From positions 1 to 64,000 of the forward strand of contig JAHEBQ010000012.1 in the NCBI GenBank assembly GCA_024642205.1: 64,000 nucleotides of DNA, read 5' to 3'. Under the pieces are notes generated by a model. It was not told the origin of the DNA and searched no databases. It worked only from the letters and a program-made list of their open reading frames with translations. Positions 1 through 8,713 of the stretch are shown here, in pieces (the first letter of the stretch is position 1; each line of letters opens with the position of its first letter). Origin of the DNA: Planctomycetaceae bacterium (GTDB lineage Bacteria; Planctomycetota; Planctomycetia; Pirellulales; Pirellulaceae). The translations under genes were made by a program, and so were the position numbers.

Positions 1-1
1 T

Positions 2-874
2 CAAACGAAGTCGATTTTCAATCGGCGGGGAAATTGGGAGATTATTTCTTCGATCATGGAACTTTGGACGCAATCCTGGCCGGTGATGGTTTCGCTGATC
101 GGACTACCTGTATTCTTCCTGGTATTCTCGCGAATAAAGGCCGGAAAATTCAGTTCGCCCAAAGGACCCAGCAACGATTGGCGGATGGTTTTCGTATTGC
201 TCTGGGCCATCGTCCCGATCGGCTGTGTTGTCGGATTGGATTTCTTTCAGGTCGCTCCGGTGGCGTTAGAAAGATACACGCTGGTCGGAGCAGCTGCGTT
301 CCCCATTTTCGCCGGTTTGTGCCTGGGATGTCTGGGCACCAACCTGGAAAAGCTGGTGTTGGCCGGGCTAATCGTTGCCGTCACGACTTGGCAAAATCCC
401 ATTTTCGAGAGTCTGGCCAGCAACAGACAAATTCCGCGATTCCGGTTGGAAGACTGGGAAACGCCAATCTCCGAGATCAATCGGAAGGGTTCGAAATCTC
501 GTCACCCAGTATTCGTGTTCGCCAACCTGATTGAAGACCAGGACGCATTGCGAAACCCCGATAATCGATTTCAGGACTACCTTCTGTTTCCTGTTTCGGG
601 CCTGTACCAACTCGGTCGGGAGAATCGCCAGGTGTCTGCTGGTCCGACGCTTGAATTCACGCATTTCAGCAATGATCAGATCGAATCCATCAAGGCGCAA
701 GGCGGTGCCTGGGCCATCATTCGCTCCAACCTGGCACTGGTTTACGAAATCGGCGACGAAGTCCGAGCACGAACGGCGATGAGCATTGGCAAACGGGTGG
801 ACGAGGTCGAGGTTTCGATTCTCGAAGGCAAGACACTGGACAATCCGGTTTACTTGATGTCCGTGGACTGGTAA
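2..874 (+). CDS. C-terminal part of a polytopic membrane glycosyltransferase (GT39/PMT-like), partial
   Basis: The reading frame is open through the left edge of the window, so this is the 3' part of a longer gene. The visible part has about four hydrophobic segments in its first 120 residues and then a soluble tail of about 150 residues. This layout fits the end of dolichyl-phosphate-mannose-type (GT39) membrane glycosyltransferases, which move sugars from lipid carriers on the outer face of the membrane. The catalytic N-terminal loop is not in the window, so the family call rests on the layout and on a general likeness of the tail to planctomycete members. An internal ATG at 56 is probably not the true start. 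The gene converges on the thiO-like gene and overlaps its end by 25 bases. Confidence 0.55.
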   Translation, partial: QTKSIFNRRGNWEIISSIMELWTQSWPVMVSLIGLPVFFLVFSRIKAGKFSSPKGPSNDWRMVFVLLWAIVPIGCVVGLDFFQVAPVALERYTLVGAAAFPIFAGLCLGCLGTNLEKLVLAGLIVAVTTWQNPIFESLASNRQIPRFRLEDWETPISEINRKGSKSRHPVFVFANLIEDQDALRNPDNRFQDYLLFPVSGLYQLGRENRQVSAGPTLEFTHFSNDQIESIKAQGGAWAIIRSNLALVYEIGDEVRARTAMSIGKRVDEVEVSILEGKTLDNPVYLMSVDW

Positions 875-2034
875 TGCTGTGCCCTGGAAGGGTCGAACGG
901 GGCCAGGTCAACCGCGGGAGTTTTCCCTTCCGCCAGATCCACCATGACAACCGCGGTAGCAGTTGAGAGTTGAAGCCCGCCTTTGAAATGACCTGTCGCG
1001 ACGAATGCATTGTCGAGTCCACCCAACCGACCAAGATACGCGAACCCATCGTAGGTCCCGGGGCGCAGCCCCGCCCACGATTTGAGATAGTTTGATTCGT
1101 GCAACGCTGCGGAAAGGCCTTCCGCCCAAGTCCTGAGTTCGGCAATTTCGTCGTCTGTCGTCCGACATTCAAAACCGACTTCTTCAATCGTGGCACCCGC
1201 CAGAACGTGTCCGTCGCGACGAGGGACAAGATACCGCGAACCTTCATTAACGATTGGCCAACATCCGGCTGGCTCGCCGACCAATGCAATCCTGTATAGG
1301 GCGATCTGACCGCGAACCGGCTGCATGGGAAGCGGGATACCATTGGGTGCAACCAACTGCTCGGTCCACGGGCCAGCAGCAAAAAAATAGTTTTCGCCCA
1401 TGAACACTTCACCCGCAACTGCGACGCTGTTCACCTTGCTTTTGGAGCATTTGATTTCTGCTTTCTGGACCCCCTCGCGCATCACGACACCCAGTTTCCT
1501 GCAAGCCACTATTAATGCCTCGAGGTGATGCGGGTTGGAGATCTGCGACTCGCCTGGAACCCAGATCGATTTTCGAATCATCTGGTGTTCGTTTGACGAC
1601 GACTCTGGCGCGGGGAAAAGCAACGGCCAGCGTCGATACAACTCCATTTCACTGACGGGCTCGAACAAGATCTCACGTTGTTGCCATTCGACTGTCAGTC
1701 CGGTGAGCGATGCCACTTCACCAGCCGTGCGGGCAACATACAGGCCACCACACCTTTGGTAACCATTATCGATTCCTGTCAGAACTTTCAATTCGCTCGA
1801 CCATTGTTCATGAAATTGATGACTGAGAGCCTCCAGGTGTTCCTGGGGATGATTCGCCGTGGCCCCATTGGCAGGGGCCAGGATTCCTGCACCTGCCCAG
1901 GATGCCTTTCGTCCAAACCGATCTTTCTCCAACACGGCGACTGGTCTTCCACGTTTGGCCAATTCATAGGCAATCGAAAGCCCGATCACGCCGCCGCCAA
2001 CGATAATGTTTTCAATGGATGATGAGGTTGACAT
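850..2034 (-). CDS. thiO: FAD-dependent glycine oxidase ThiO-like
   Basis: This is a 394-residue D-amino-acid-oxidase-fold flavoprotein. Near residue 10 there is a Rossmann GGGVIG dinucleotide-binding motif, followed by the ExD-like end of beta-2 (VLEKD). Near the C-terminus come the WAGLRP segment and the GHFKGGLQLS flavin-contact segment typical of ThiO. ThiO oxidises glycine to iminoacetate for the thiazole moiety of thiamine. The ATG at 2034 shares one base with the TGA stop of the upstream DUF2064 gene (TGATG), which indicates translational coupling. A GTG one codon earlier is also possible. No other thiamine gene lies nearby, so another amine oxidase of the same fold cannot be excluded. 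Confidence 0.8.
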   Translation of the reverse strand: MSTSSSIENIIVGGGVIGLSIAYELAKRGRPVAVLEKDRFGRKASWAGAGILAPANGATANHPQEHLEALSHQFHEQWSSELKVLTGIDNGYQRCGGLYVARTAGEVASLTGLTVEWQQREILFEPVSEMELYRRWPLLFPAPESSSNEHQMIRKSIWVPGESQISNPHHLEALIVACRKLGVVMREGVQKAEIKCSKSKVNSVAVAGEVFMGENYFFAAGPWTEQLVAPNGIPLPMQPVRGQIALYRIALVGEPAGCWPIVNEGSRYLVPRRDGHVLAGATIEEVGFECRTTDDEIAELRTWAEGLSAALHESNYLKSWAGLRPGTYDGFAYLGRLGGLDNAFVATGHFKGGLQLSTATAVVMVDLAEGKTPAVDLAPFDPSRAQHYQSTDIK

Positions 2035-2783
2035 CACTCGGACTCCACGATCGGTCGAGCGGTGGCGAGCTGGATTTCGTTCAACAGCGCGTGGTCCATT
2101 TCATCGAATGCGGCGAAACTCTGTCCCTGTAACATGCCATTCTCCCGCTTCCGGTATTCCATCTCCCTCCGGAGGGCGAACAGACTTTCGTAATCATCGA
2201 CGTCGGTCAGCGGCGCCAGCGTTTCGAAATTGATATCCAGTTCATTCAACCGCTGGACCGTACTTGAAAAAACCGATTCCGTACTCCACTCGATGCCAGC
2301 GAAGATCTCAACATACTCTTGCCGCATCCCGATCAAATAATATCCCCCGTCGTGACTGGGTCCGATCACAACCGGAACTTTATCCAGACTTTCGAATGCT
2401 GACCAAACCAGTTCAGGACCAATCTGGGGACAATCGGCGCCAATGACGACGACCTTGGGTGAAAGCGGGCAAGATTGGCGGAACTGCGGCTCAATGTCCA
2501 ACTGATCACGAAAGAACGCACTCATTCGTTTGCCCAGGTCACCTGATGATTGGGGACAAAGTTTCCAGCTATCTGGAATTGATTTTCGAAAATCCGGCTC
2601 TCGCTCACGGGGACTGAAGACAACCGTTCTTTGGTCAGCTGAATCACGAAGTCGGTTGATGAGATGAAAGACAAAAGCGCGGTACAGATCGCAGGCGATT
2701 TGATCACCGATGCTCGTCGCCAGCCTTGTTTTTACGGTCCCGGGCTGCCAAAATTTGGCAAAAAGGCCAAGATGGTTCAACAT
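2034..2783 (-). CDS. DUF2064 / TIGR04282-type glycosyltransferase-like protein
   Basis: This is a 249-residue GT-A-fold protein of the DUF2064 family (also called rSAM/selenodomain-associated transferase 1). It has the N-terminal FAKFWQPGTVKTRL signature, a central IGADCP motif in the position of the metal-binding DxD region, and the GPSHDGGYYLIG segment that defines the family. Its substrate is unknown; related proteins have been linked to arsenosugar-type lipid modification. The start at 2783 is preferred because GGGAG lies four bases upstream; an in-frame ATG at 2813 has no ribosome-binding site and the family begins at the later Met. The gene is coupled to thiO downstream. Confidence 0.8.
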   Translation of the reverse strand: MLNHLGLFAKFWQPGTVKTRLATSIGDQIACDLYRAFVFHLINRLRDSADQRTVVFSPREREPDFRKSIPDSWKLCPQSSGDLGKRMSAFFRDQLDIEPQFRQSCPLSPKVVVIGADCPQIGPELVWSAFESLDKVPVVIGPSHDGGYYLIGMRQEYVEIFAGIEWSTESVFSSTVQRLNELDINFETLAPLTDVDDYESLFALRREMEYRKRENGMLQGQSFAAFDEMDHALLNEIQLATARPIVESE

Positions 2784-2787
2784 TGAT

Positions 2788-2792
2788 CTCCC
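2788..2792 (-). promoter_or_regulatory. Ribosome-binding site deciding the DUF2064 start
   Basis: GGGAG on the minus strand lies four bases before the ATG at 2783. It supports that start over the ATG thirty bases further upstream, which has no Shine-Dalgarno sequence. Confidence 0.7.
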
Positions 2793-2824
2793 AGATTCGA
2801 ACTCGTGCCCCATGACCGAACGCC

Positions 2825-2833
2825 TGTTATAAT
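2825..2833 (+). promoter_or_regulatory. Candidate extended -10 promoter element
   Basis: TGTTATAAT is a perfect extended -10 element (TGnTATAAT). It lies in the spacer upstream of the kinase gene, about 180 bases before its ATG. No good -35 box is found at 16-18 bases, which extended -10 promoters can tolerate. This is a sequence match only; the start of transcription is unknown. Confidence 0.35.
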
Positions 2834-3010
2834 CGTGCTAGCCCATGCATAAATCCGGATGCGGACGGTCGCCAGGTCGCCGCCTGATTTTTCGTTGCTG
2901 GGAATTCGCCCACCGGTTACTAGACTTAGACTATCAGTTACAACCGTGGCTACCAATCCGATGCCCGGTTTCAGGATCGGCGAAATAGAAACGTTGAGGC
3001 AGTAAATTAG

Positions 3011-4549
3011 ATGTCGGAACCGAGCGCCAAGAGCTTTCTCAAACTGCTGGAACGCAGCGGCATTGTGGCGGAAAACCGACTCAAGCAGGAATTGGCAAAC
3101 CTCTCGACCAAGGCTGCCGGCAGGACCGTCAATCTTTCAGATCTGGCAGGGCATCTGGTCGATTCCGGGCTGATCACCCAATGGCACACAGAAAAGCTCC
3201 TGGCAGGTAAGTACAAAGGATTTTTCCTGGGCAAATACAAGCTTCTGGGGCATCTGGGATCGGGTGGAATGAGCAGCGTCTATCTGGCTCAACACAAAAT
3301 TTCGGAACAGTTGCGTGCGATCAAAGTCCTGCCGCGAAAAAAAGTCGCCGACAAAAGTTACCTTGACCGATTCTATCTTGAAGCCCGCGCAGCGGCGAGC
3401 CTCAACCATCCCAACGTGGTACGGATCTATGACATCTGCAATGAGTCGGACACGCACTACATGGTGATGGAATATGTCAAAGGCCACGACCTCTACGAAA
3501 TCGTCAAGGAAAACGGGCCGTTGAATTTCGTTGAAGCGGTCGACTACACGGCCCAGGCTGCGGAGGGATTGATCCACGCGCACGAACGGAACCTGGTCCA
3601 TCGCGACATCAAACCCGCCAACTTGCTCAGAACTGACGATGGCGACGTGAAGATTCTCGACCTAGGCCTGGCCCTGGTGAACCAGGAGGACGCCAAATCA
3701 CTGACGGTGCTTTACAATGAGAAAGTCATGGGAACCGCGGACTATCTCTCGCCCGAGCAGGCGGTTGATAGTCATAACGTCGATCGACGTGCCGACATTT
3801 ACAGCCTGGGTTGCACGCTGTATTTCCTGTTGACCGGACACCCTCCGTTTCCAAAAGGAACACTGGCGCAGCGAATCGCCATGCACCAATCCAGGGAACC
3901 GGATGATATTCGCAAAAGCCGACCGGAATGTCCCGAAGTGTTGGTCAGAGTTTGCCAGAAAATGATGCGCAAGAACGCGGCAGACAGGTATCAAACATGC
4001 CGCGAATTGAAAACAGCTCTAAGCAAACTGTTGGATTCCGGCGCGCTTGAGAACATTCCCAGGGTAACCGGTTCAGGATTGCATTCGAATCAAGATGCTG
4101 GCCTGGATTCTGGAGCGTTCGTGGATTCGGCCGGATTCAATGAGGAAGAGCATGCGGACGCGTTTTCGATCAACGTCGGAAGCTCAACCAGATCCGTTGG
4201 TTCCCAAAAAGGAAGCTCCAAGAACGGCGACTCCTTACCTCAACCGCGGATTCCGATCGCAACCCGGAATCGCAGGAAAGCGCCCCCCAAATGGGTCTTA
4301 CCTGTCATCATCGCAGCCATGTTTATCGTTTTGGTCACCGTCCTCAGGCTGCTTAACATCTATATCCAGAAAAAAAACACCCCGAGAGAGTCATTTCGAA
4401 TCAACCACCAGACCGGCGCCATTTCGAAGTTATTGACCTTTGCGTCGTCCCCATTGTCGCCCCCACGGACCGGACGGGATAAACTTGGATTGGGATTCAA
4501 AAGCGCCGAGCCAACGGGGTTTGGCGACAATTCAACTGAGTCAACATGA
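3011..4549 (+). CDS. Membrane-anchored Ser/Thr protein kinase (Hanks type)
   Basis: This is a 512-residue PknB-like kinase. A planctomycete-style leader of about 75 residues precedes the kinase domain. Visible motifs are the glycine loop at 82-90, the ATP-anchoring Lys105, Glu124 of helix C, the catalytic HRD at 197-199 and Lys201. The metal-binding motif is DLG (217-219) instead of DFG, as in many planctomycete kinases. A linker of about 100 residues leads to one transmembrane helix near residues 432-455 and a short extracytoplasmic tail of about 55 residues with no sensor domain. The stop overlaps the ATG of the cytochrome gene by four bases (ATGA), so the two are probably co-translated. 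The kinase should be active; its substrate is unknown. Confidence 0.93.
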   Translation: MSEPSAKSFLKLLERSGIVAENRLKQELANLSTKAAGRTVNLSDLAGHLVDSGLITQWHTEKLLAGKYKGFFLGKYKLLGHLGSGGMSSVYLAQHKISEQLRAIKVLPRKKVADKSYLDRFYLEARAAASLNHPNVVRIYDICNESDTHYMVMEYVKGHDLYEIVKENGPLNFVEAVDYTAQAAEGLIHAHERNLVHRDIKPANLLRTDDGDVKILDLGLALVNQEDAKSLTVLYNEKVMGTADYLSPEQAVDSHNVDRRADIYSLGCTLYFLLTGHPPFPKGTLAQRIAMHQSREPDDIRKSRPECPEVLVRVCQKMMRKNAADRYQTCRELKTALSKLLDSGALENIPRVTGSGLHSNQDAGLDSGAFVDSAGFNEEEHADAFSINVGSSTRSVGSQKGSSKNGDSLPQPRIPIATRNRRKAPPKWVLPVIIAAMFIVLVTVLRLLNIYIQKKNTPRESFRINHQTGAISKLLTFASSPLSPPRTGRDKLGLGFKSAEPTGFGDNSTEST

Positions 4550-6426
4550 ACGATCGATCGAGAACTGCGATGACTGGTTTCACCACTAGCCCACGCCTGG
4601 TAATCATGGCCCTGAGTGTTGTGGTGGCGGTCATTGGTTCGGCCACCGTGACCGATACGTATGGCCAAACACCGACAGCCAAGCAGAAACAGTCGGTCCG
4701 GCAGATCAAGACAAACATCGATCGTGCCGGCAAACAGTTCAAGGCCAAGAAACTGGGCGAAAGCCGCGAATACATCAATGAGGCGATCAGGCAAGTTTCC
4801 GGGTTGGCTGCCGACGCATCGCCCGAATTGATCGAGCTGATCAAGCCCGAATTTGAACGGCTTACCAAAGCACATCAGCTGCTTTCTGCCGCGGGTGAGA
4901 AACTGGATGAATTGAAACCGCTGCCCGTTCCCATGACGGGCGATCCAGAAATCATCAGTTTCACCAAATCCGTGGCCCCCATCCTGGTCGCAAAATGTGG
5001 CAACTGTCACGTCACTCGAAGTCGCGGAGATTTCAGCGCGGCGACTTTTGAAGCACTCGACAAGAGTACGATGTTGGCTTACGGGTTGCCGGATGACGCG
5101 CGGTTGATCCAGGTCATTGAAAGCGGCGAGATGCCCAAAGGGGGCGGAAAGGTCGACGAAGGCGAATTGAAGACATTGCGGGCCTGGATGAAGCAGGGCG
5201 CCAAATTCGATGGTCAGAGCATCCAGCAAAACCTGAATGAGTTTGTGACCTCTCCGACGCCTGCGCGCAATCGACCAGAAGCAGTTGTCAAAACACCGAC
5301 GGGAAAGGAAACCGTTTCGTTTGGGCTGAACGTGGCCCCGATCCTGTTAGCCAATTGCGCGAAATGCCATATCAACAACAATCCCCGTGGCAACTTCAGT
5401 ATGGCCAATTTTCGTACCATCCTGCGAGGTGGAGACGGCGGCTCGCCAATCGAATCCGGAAACTCTGCCAACAGCCAGATCGTCAAACGTCTGCGGGGAG
5501 ATGGCGTCGACGTAATGCCACCCACAGGCAAACTCGATGACAAGTTGATTGAAGTCATTGCCAAATGGATTGACGAAGGCGCGGCTTATGATGGCGGCGA
5601 CATTCAGATGGAGACCAGCCTGGTGGCGGCGATTCGCAAAGCCGATTCGCAAACGCATGAAGAGTTGATTGCCGACCGGGAGTTACTGGCTGCGAGCAGT
5701 TGGAAGCTGGTCATGAACGGAGTCGAAAGCCAGTCAGTTCCCAGCCCCAACTTTCTGGTTACCGGCTCAACCAGCGAAAGCCGGCTGACGGATGTTTCAC
5801 GATTGTGTGAAAAACTGGCACCCAAAATCGCCAGCGCATTGCAAGGCAGCCCGAAACAACCGTTAGTGAAAGGCAACATTTCCGTTTTTGTATTTGACAA
5901 ACGGTACGACTTCAGTGAGTTCGGCAAAATGATCGAGCAACGAGACTTTCCCAAAGAAATTTCGGCACATTGGGGCTATACAACGATTGATGCTTACGCG
6001 ACGGTTTTGATGACGGCAAACCAGTCCGCTCAAGACGTTCAGATCGCGCTGGCTCACCAGATCGCGTCGCTGTATACGGCAAACCTCGCTTCCGACATGC
6101 CACGCTGGTTTGCCGATGGAGTCGGACTGTGGACCGCGCGAAAGATATTCTCGAAAGAGGAGTCAATGAAAACGCTGGACAGCCGTGCGGAAGTCGCCGC
6201 AGCAAGCATGATCAAACCCGACGATTTTGTGCAGGACCGAATGCCATCGGATCGAGCGGCATTGGTAAGTTACCTTTTCATCAAACAACTTCGATCCGAA
6301 TCTGCCGCCTACGCAAAACTCATGAAACTGATTGGCGAAAGCCGTTCTTTTGAAAAATCCTTCATGTCGGTTTATGGTAAATCGCCCGGTCAGTTGCTGG
6401 GGCAGCAGGATCGCAAGAAGCAATAG
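4546..6426 (+). CDS. Exported di-heme planctomycete c-type cytochrome with a peptidase-MA-like tail
   Basis: This 626-residue protein starts with a signal peptide or anchor (about residues 15-38). It has two c-type heme sites, CGNCH at 151-155 and CAKCH at 271-275. Each lies in a planctomycete cytochrome-C domain containing the SFTKSVAPIL-like and SFGLNVAPIL-like lead-ins and an MP motif that could be a distal Met ligand. The C-terminal 250 residues resemble a gluzincin (peptidase MA) fold, but the zinc motif HExxH reads HQIAS, followed by a PRWFADGVG segment matching the usual P-W-EG motif. It should therefore be catalytically dead. The protein probably acts in the periplasm in electron transfer or as a redox sensor. 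It overlaps the upstream kinase gene by four bases. Confidence 0.85.
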   Translation: MNDRSRTAMTGFTTSPRLVIMALSVVVAVIGSATVTDTYGQTPTAKQKQSVRQIKTNIDRAGKQFKAKKLGESREYINEAIRQVSGLAADASPELIELIKPEFERLTKAHQLLSAAGEKLDELKPLPVPMTGDPEIISFTKSVAPILVAKCGNCHVTRSRGDFSAATFEALDKSTMLAYGLPDDARLIQVIESGEMPKGGGKVDEGELKTLRAWMKQGAKFDGQSIQQNLNEFVTSPTPARNRPEAVVKTPTGKETVSFGLNVAPILLANCAKCHINNNPRGNFSMANFRTILRGGDGGSPIESGNSANSQIVKRLRGDGVDVMPPTGKLDDKLIEVIAKWIDEGAAYDGGDIQMETSLVAAIRKADSQTHEELIADRELLAASSWKLVMNGVESQSVPSPNFLVTGSTSESRLTDVSRLCEKLAPKIASALQGSPKQPLVKGNISVFVFDKRYDFSEFGKMIEQRDFPKEISAHWGYTTIDAYATVLMTANQSAQDVQIALAHQIASLYTANLASDMPRWFADGVGLWTARKIFSKEESMKTLDSRAEVAAASMIKPDDFVQDRMPSDRAALVSYLFIKQLRSESAAYAKLMKLIGESRSFEKSFMSVYGKSPGQLLGQQDRKKQ

Positions 6427-6504
6427 TCTCGCTGCGGAAATGGATCCCGGATTGGCTTTTCATTCACGCGGACCTCCGCCGAAGTCTCAATCCAACCCCA
6501 AGCG

Positions 6505-6535
6505 AAAAAAGCCAGCCGCGACAACGCGACTGGCT
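6505..6535 (-). terminator. Intrinsic terminator of the ferredoxin gene
   Basis: On the minus strand an AGCCAG/CTGGCT plus CGCG/CGCG stem with one mismatch and a four-base loop is followed directly by six Ts. It starts about 28 bases after the ferredoxin stop. The plus-strand side has no adjacent T-run, so it mainly serves the minus strand. Confidence 0.8.
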
Positions 6536-6562
6536 GGATGGTTTTCGAATTGAAATCCTGAA

Positions 6563-6844
6563 TTACTTGTCTTTTGCCAGTGGCTCTTTGCGTTCGGTGA
6601 TATTCTCACATACCGCAGATTGGTCAGCATTGATCTGAATGTATTCCTTCATTTCTTCCGGCAAGTCGTCTTCGTGAAAAATAGCTTCGACGGGGCACTC
6701 AGGGACACACGCTTCACAATCGATGCACTCGTCGGGGTGAATATAAAGCATCGTCTCGCCTTCGTAGAAACACTCTACGGGACAGACGACAACGCAGTCT
6801 GTGTAACGGCAACCGTCACAAGGGCTTCCAACGACGTGTGTCAT
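6563..6844 (-). CDS. fdxA: Seven-iron ferredoxin, [3Fe-4S][4Fe-4S]
   Basis: This 93-residue ferredoxin has a first cluster region with Cys spacing C-x2-C-x4-C-x3-CP, as in FdxA-type seven-iron ferredoxins. A classical C-x2-C-x2-C-x3-CP motif follows at about residues 39-50. The [17 protein letters not shown] stretch between them is typical of the family. It carries single electrons in the cytoplasm; its partners cannot be told from the neighbours. An upstream extension of 53 codons is open but is not used: AGGAG lies six bases before the ATG at 6844, and the family starts there. It is a monocistronic gene with its own terminator. Confidence 0.93.
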   Translation of the reverse strand: MTHVVGSPCDGCRYTDCVVVCPVECFYEGETMLYIHPDECIDCEACVPECPVEAIFHEDDLPEEMKEYIQINADQSAVCENITERKEPLAKDK

Positions 6845-6850
6845 GTAATA

Positions 6851-6855
6851 CTCCT
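6851..6855 (-). promoter_or_regulatory. Ribosome-binding site deciding the ferredoxin start
   Basis: AGGAG on the minus strand, six bases before the ATG at 6844. It fixes the start of the 93-residue ferredoxin and excludes the longer in-frame extension. Confidence 0.8.
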
Positions 6856-7095
6856 GACTTCGGACCTGGGCCCGATAAGTTCTCGATTTGGTTTGACGCG
6901 GGATCGACAAGCAAAGCGTCTTGAATGCTCCGACCACGTTTTTTTGTATCGGAAAAAATTCAATCCGCAAATCATCAATAACAAAAAATCGTAGTGCTCC
7001 CAAAAAACAGTGTCAAGGTACACAGGCTGGCAAAGTTATCGGGAATCTGAGAATGGGACGGTGAGGATTCCGGCTTGGCCAAATCCGGATAATCC

Positions 7096-8139
7096 TTAAC
7101 GCTGATAGCCGGCTTCCAGGGCTTTTGTGCCACGTTGAGCCGGCGAATTGGCGGGAAATCCCTTGCGAGCATCAAAGGTCGAACCTTGAGCCAGATCAAT
7201 CCTGTTGACGCCTTCGGGGGTGGGCATGGACCACATTCGGCTCGGATCCCCGTATAGAGGCTCCAGTGAGATGGAACCCAAATCGACCACCATTTTTGTG
7301 TCCTGTCCATTGGACTGCAGCATATGCAATTCGATCCGCTGCGGCAGACTGACTTGCTGGCTGGCGTGGGTGAAGGTCCGGTACTTGCTGGAGTTGGTAT
7401 AGGCGATCAACTGATTCGAAGCGTCGTACAGTGCTTGCTGTTCAATCAAGCCTGTCCCGACCGCGAGCAACATCACTCGTGTTTGAGGACCGGTTGGCGT
7501 TTGCCGGACCGTGAAGAACTTCATTCGCTGGCCTTCACCCATGACCGGTCCATAATGAACGTCCGTTGGATCGAAGTGAATCACACCGAGTCCTTCAATC
7601 AACCACTTTGGATCCAGCGGTATCGACTGGCGTACCGGACTTTTCTGAAACGCTTCGTGGTTGGCAAAGTAAAATGCGGGAGGCTGTCCGGGAATCGAAG
7701 CTCTGGTCCAGATCCAAAAATTCTCCCGGTTGGATCCGACATCGACTCCCATTTCGGAAACCCCCAGGAAGCCTGCCTTCATTCGCATGCGATCGGGAAA
7801 TTCAACCTGCAGCGTGCCTTTGATTTTGGGAGTACCCGCCATGGAAACCGAAACATTTGAGCTGATTTGTTTGACGACTTCGGCCCTCGACTTCATTTGA
7901 TCAAGTACTTGCTGCTGGGTCGGCAGATCGTTGAAGACGACCGGAATCCGTTCGACAGTGCCTCCGAGTTTCCGAAATACCTGGCACCCCGTTTGTGTTG
8001 TGATAGTGGCGAATATGAAAGTCAACATCAGGAATCGAGCAATCAAACGCCGGCCGGCAAAACGCGTTCCCGTACGGGACCTCGTTTCGGCGAACAAGTC
8101 GCGGAAGCGTTGAGCTGGGTTGATTGTCACGGTTTTCAT
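7096..8139 (-). CDS. LolA/LolB-like exported lipoprotein
   Basis: This is a 347-residue protein with a long basic N-terminus, a hydrophobic segment and a lipobox-like TQTGC ending in Cys52, so it is probably a lipoprotein. The mature part (KGTLQVEFPDRMRMKAG, then a block with NRENFWIW and a later SKYRTF strand) resembles the half-barrel of LolA/LolB and DUF4292-type proteins that bind lipoprotein acyl chains. The likely role is lipoprotein or lipid handling in the periplasm. This is inferred from fold-level likeness, not from a close motif. The hydrophobic core begins unusually far in (about residue 35), so a later start at Met38 is possible but would leave no basic n-region. Confidence 0.6.
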   Translation of the reverse strand: MKTVTINPAQRFRDLFAETRSRTGTRFAGRRLIARFLMLTFIFATITTQTGCQVFRKLGGTVERIPVVFNDLPTQQQVLDQMKSRAEVVKQISSNVSVSMAGTPKIKGTLQVEFPDRMRMKAGFLGVSEMGVDVGSNRENFWIWTRASIPGQPPAFYFANHEAFQKSPVRQSIPLDPKWLIEGLGVIHFDPTDVHYGPVMGEGQRMKFFTVRQTPTGPQTRVMLLAVGTGLIEQQALYDASNQLIAYTNSSKYRTFTHASQQVSLPQRIELHMLQSNGQDTKMVVDLGSISLEPLYGDPSRMWSMPTPEGVNRIDLAQGSTFDARKGFPANSPAQRGTKALEAGYQR

Positions 8140-8176
8140 CCTTGAAACAACAGACTTGTTATCCGGTAATCAATCG

Positions 8177-8713
8177 CTAATCACCTTCTGGTTCCGAACC
8201 ATCCTCCGACCCATCTCCCTCGTCGTCGTCCGTGACCGGTTGATCCATAAACAGTCGTTCGGACAGTTCCGCCTGAATCTCATCCAGTCGCTGTGTTGAT
8301 ACTTCGGCGACTGGCACGGTATAGGACTTTTTCGAGGATCGACAATGCAAGACCAGGTTTGTGTCATCTCCTGTATCGATGATCGACAGTATCTTCCTTT
8401 GAGCTAACAGCAATCCAGTTACAAACGCGATATCAACGGTTTGCGGGCTGGTTTGAACATGTTCAAAATAGGCCAGCAGAACCGTTCTGGGCGCCCAGTA
8501 AATACGACCCTTACCCACGTCCGGTACACTCGACTTCCACCAGCCTATACAACCCTCAGGCGGCCCTTTCCAATGCTCGACACTGAAGTCCCGCCGTTCG
8601 GTCGAACCATCATCGCCTTCGATCAGCACCGAATAAAACTCTTCCCCGGGCTGAAACTCCCTTTCACCGAGGTGACATCTTCGGCTGCTTTTTTTGAAAT
8701 CGAAATTGAACAT
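8177..8713 (-). CDS. Conserved planctomycete protein of unknown function
   Basis: This 178-residue soluble protein is not assigned to a named family. The N-terminus has a CHLGEREFQPGEEFYSVL segment that looks like a short treble-clef or knuckle entry with a single Cys, followed by a tryptophan-rich stretch (EHWKGPPEGCIGWW). The C-terminal 25 residues are almost all acidic (Asp, Glu, Gly, Ser), probably a disordered tail. It has no signal peptide or membrane helix. ATG 8713 is preferred over a TTG at 8734. It lies 37 bases upstream of the lipoprotein gene on the same strand and is probably co-transcribed with it. Confidence 0.7.
   Translation of the reverse strand: MFNFDFKKSSRRCHLGEREFQPGEEFYSVLIEGDDGSTERRDFSVEHWKGPPEGCIGWWKSSVPDVGKGRIYWAPRTVLLAYFEHVQTSPQTVDIAFVTGLLLAQRKILSIIDTGDDTNLVLHCRSSKKSYTVPVAEVSTQRLDEIQAELSERLFMDQPVTDDDEGDGSEDGSEPEGD

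Noticed and set aside
56..874. ATG at 56 as the true start of the first gene
   Set aside because: The frame stays open upstream to the window edge, and the product looks like the tail of a larger membrane enzyme.
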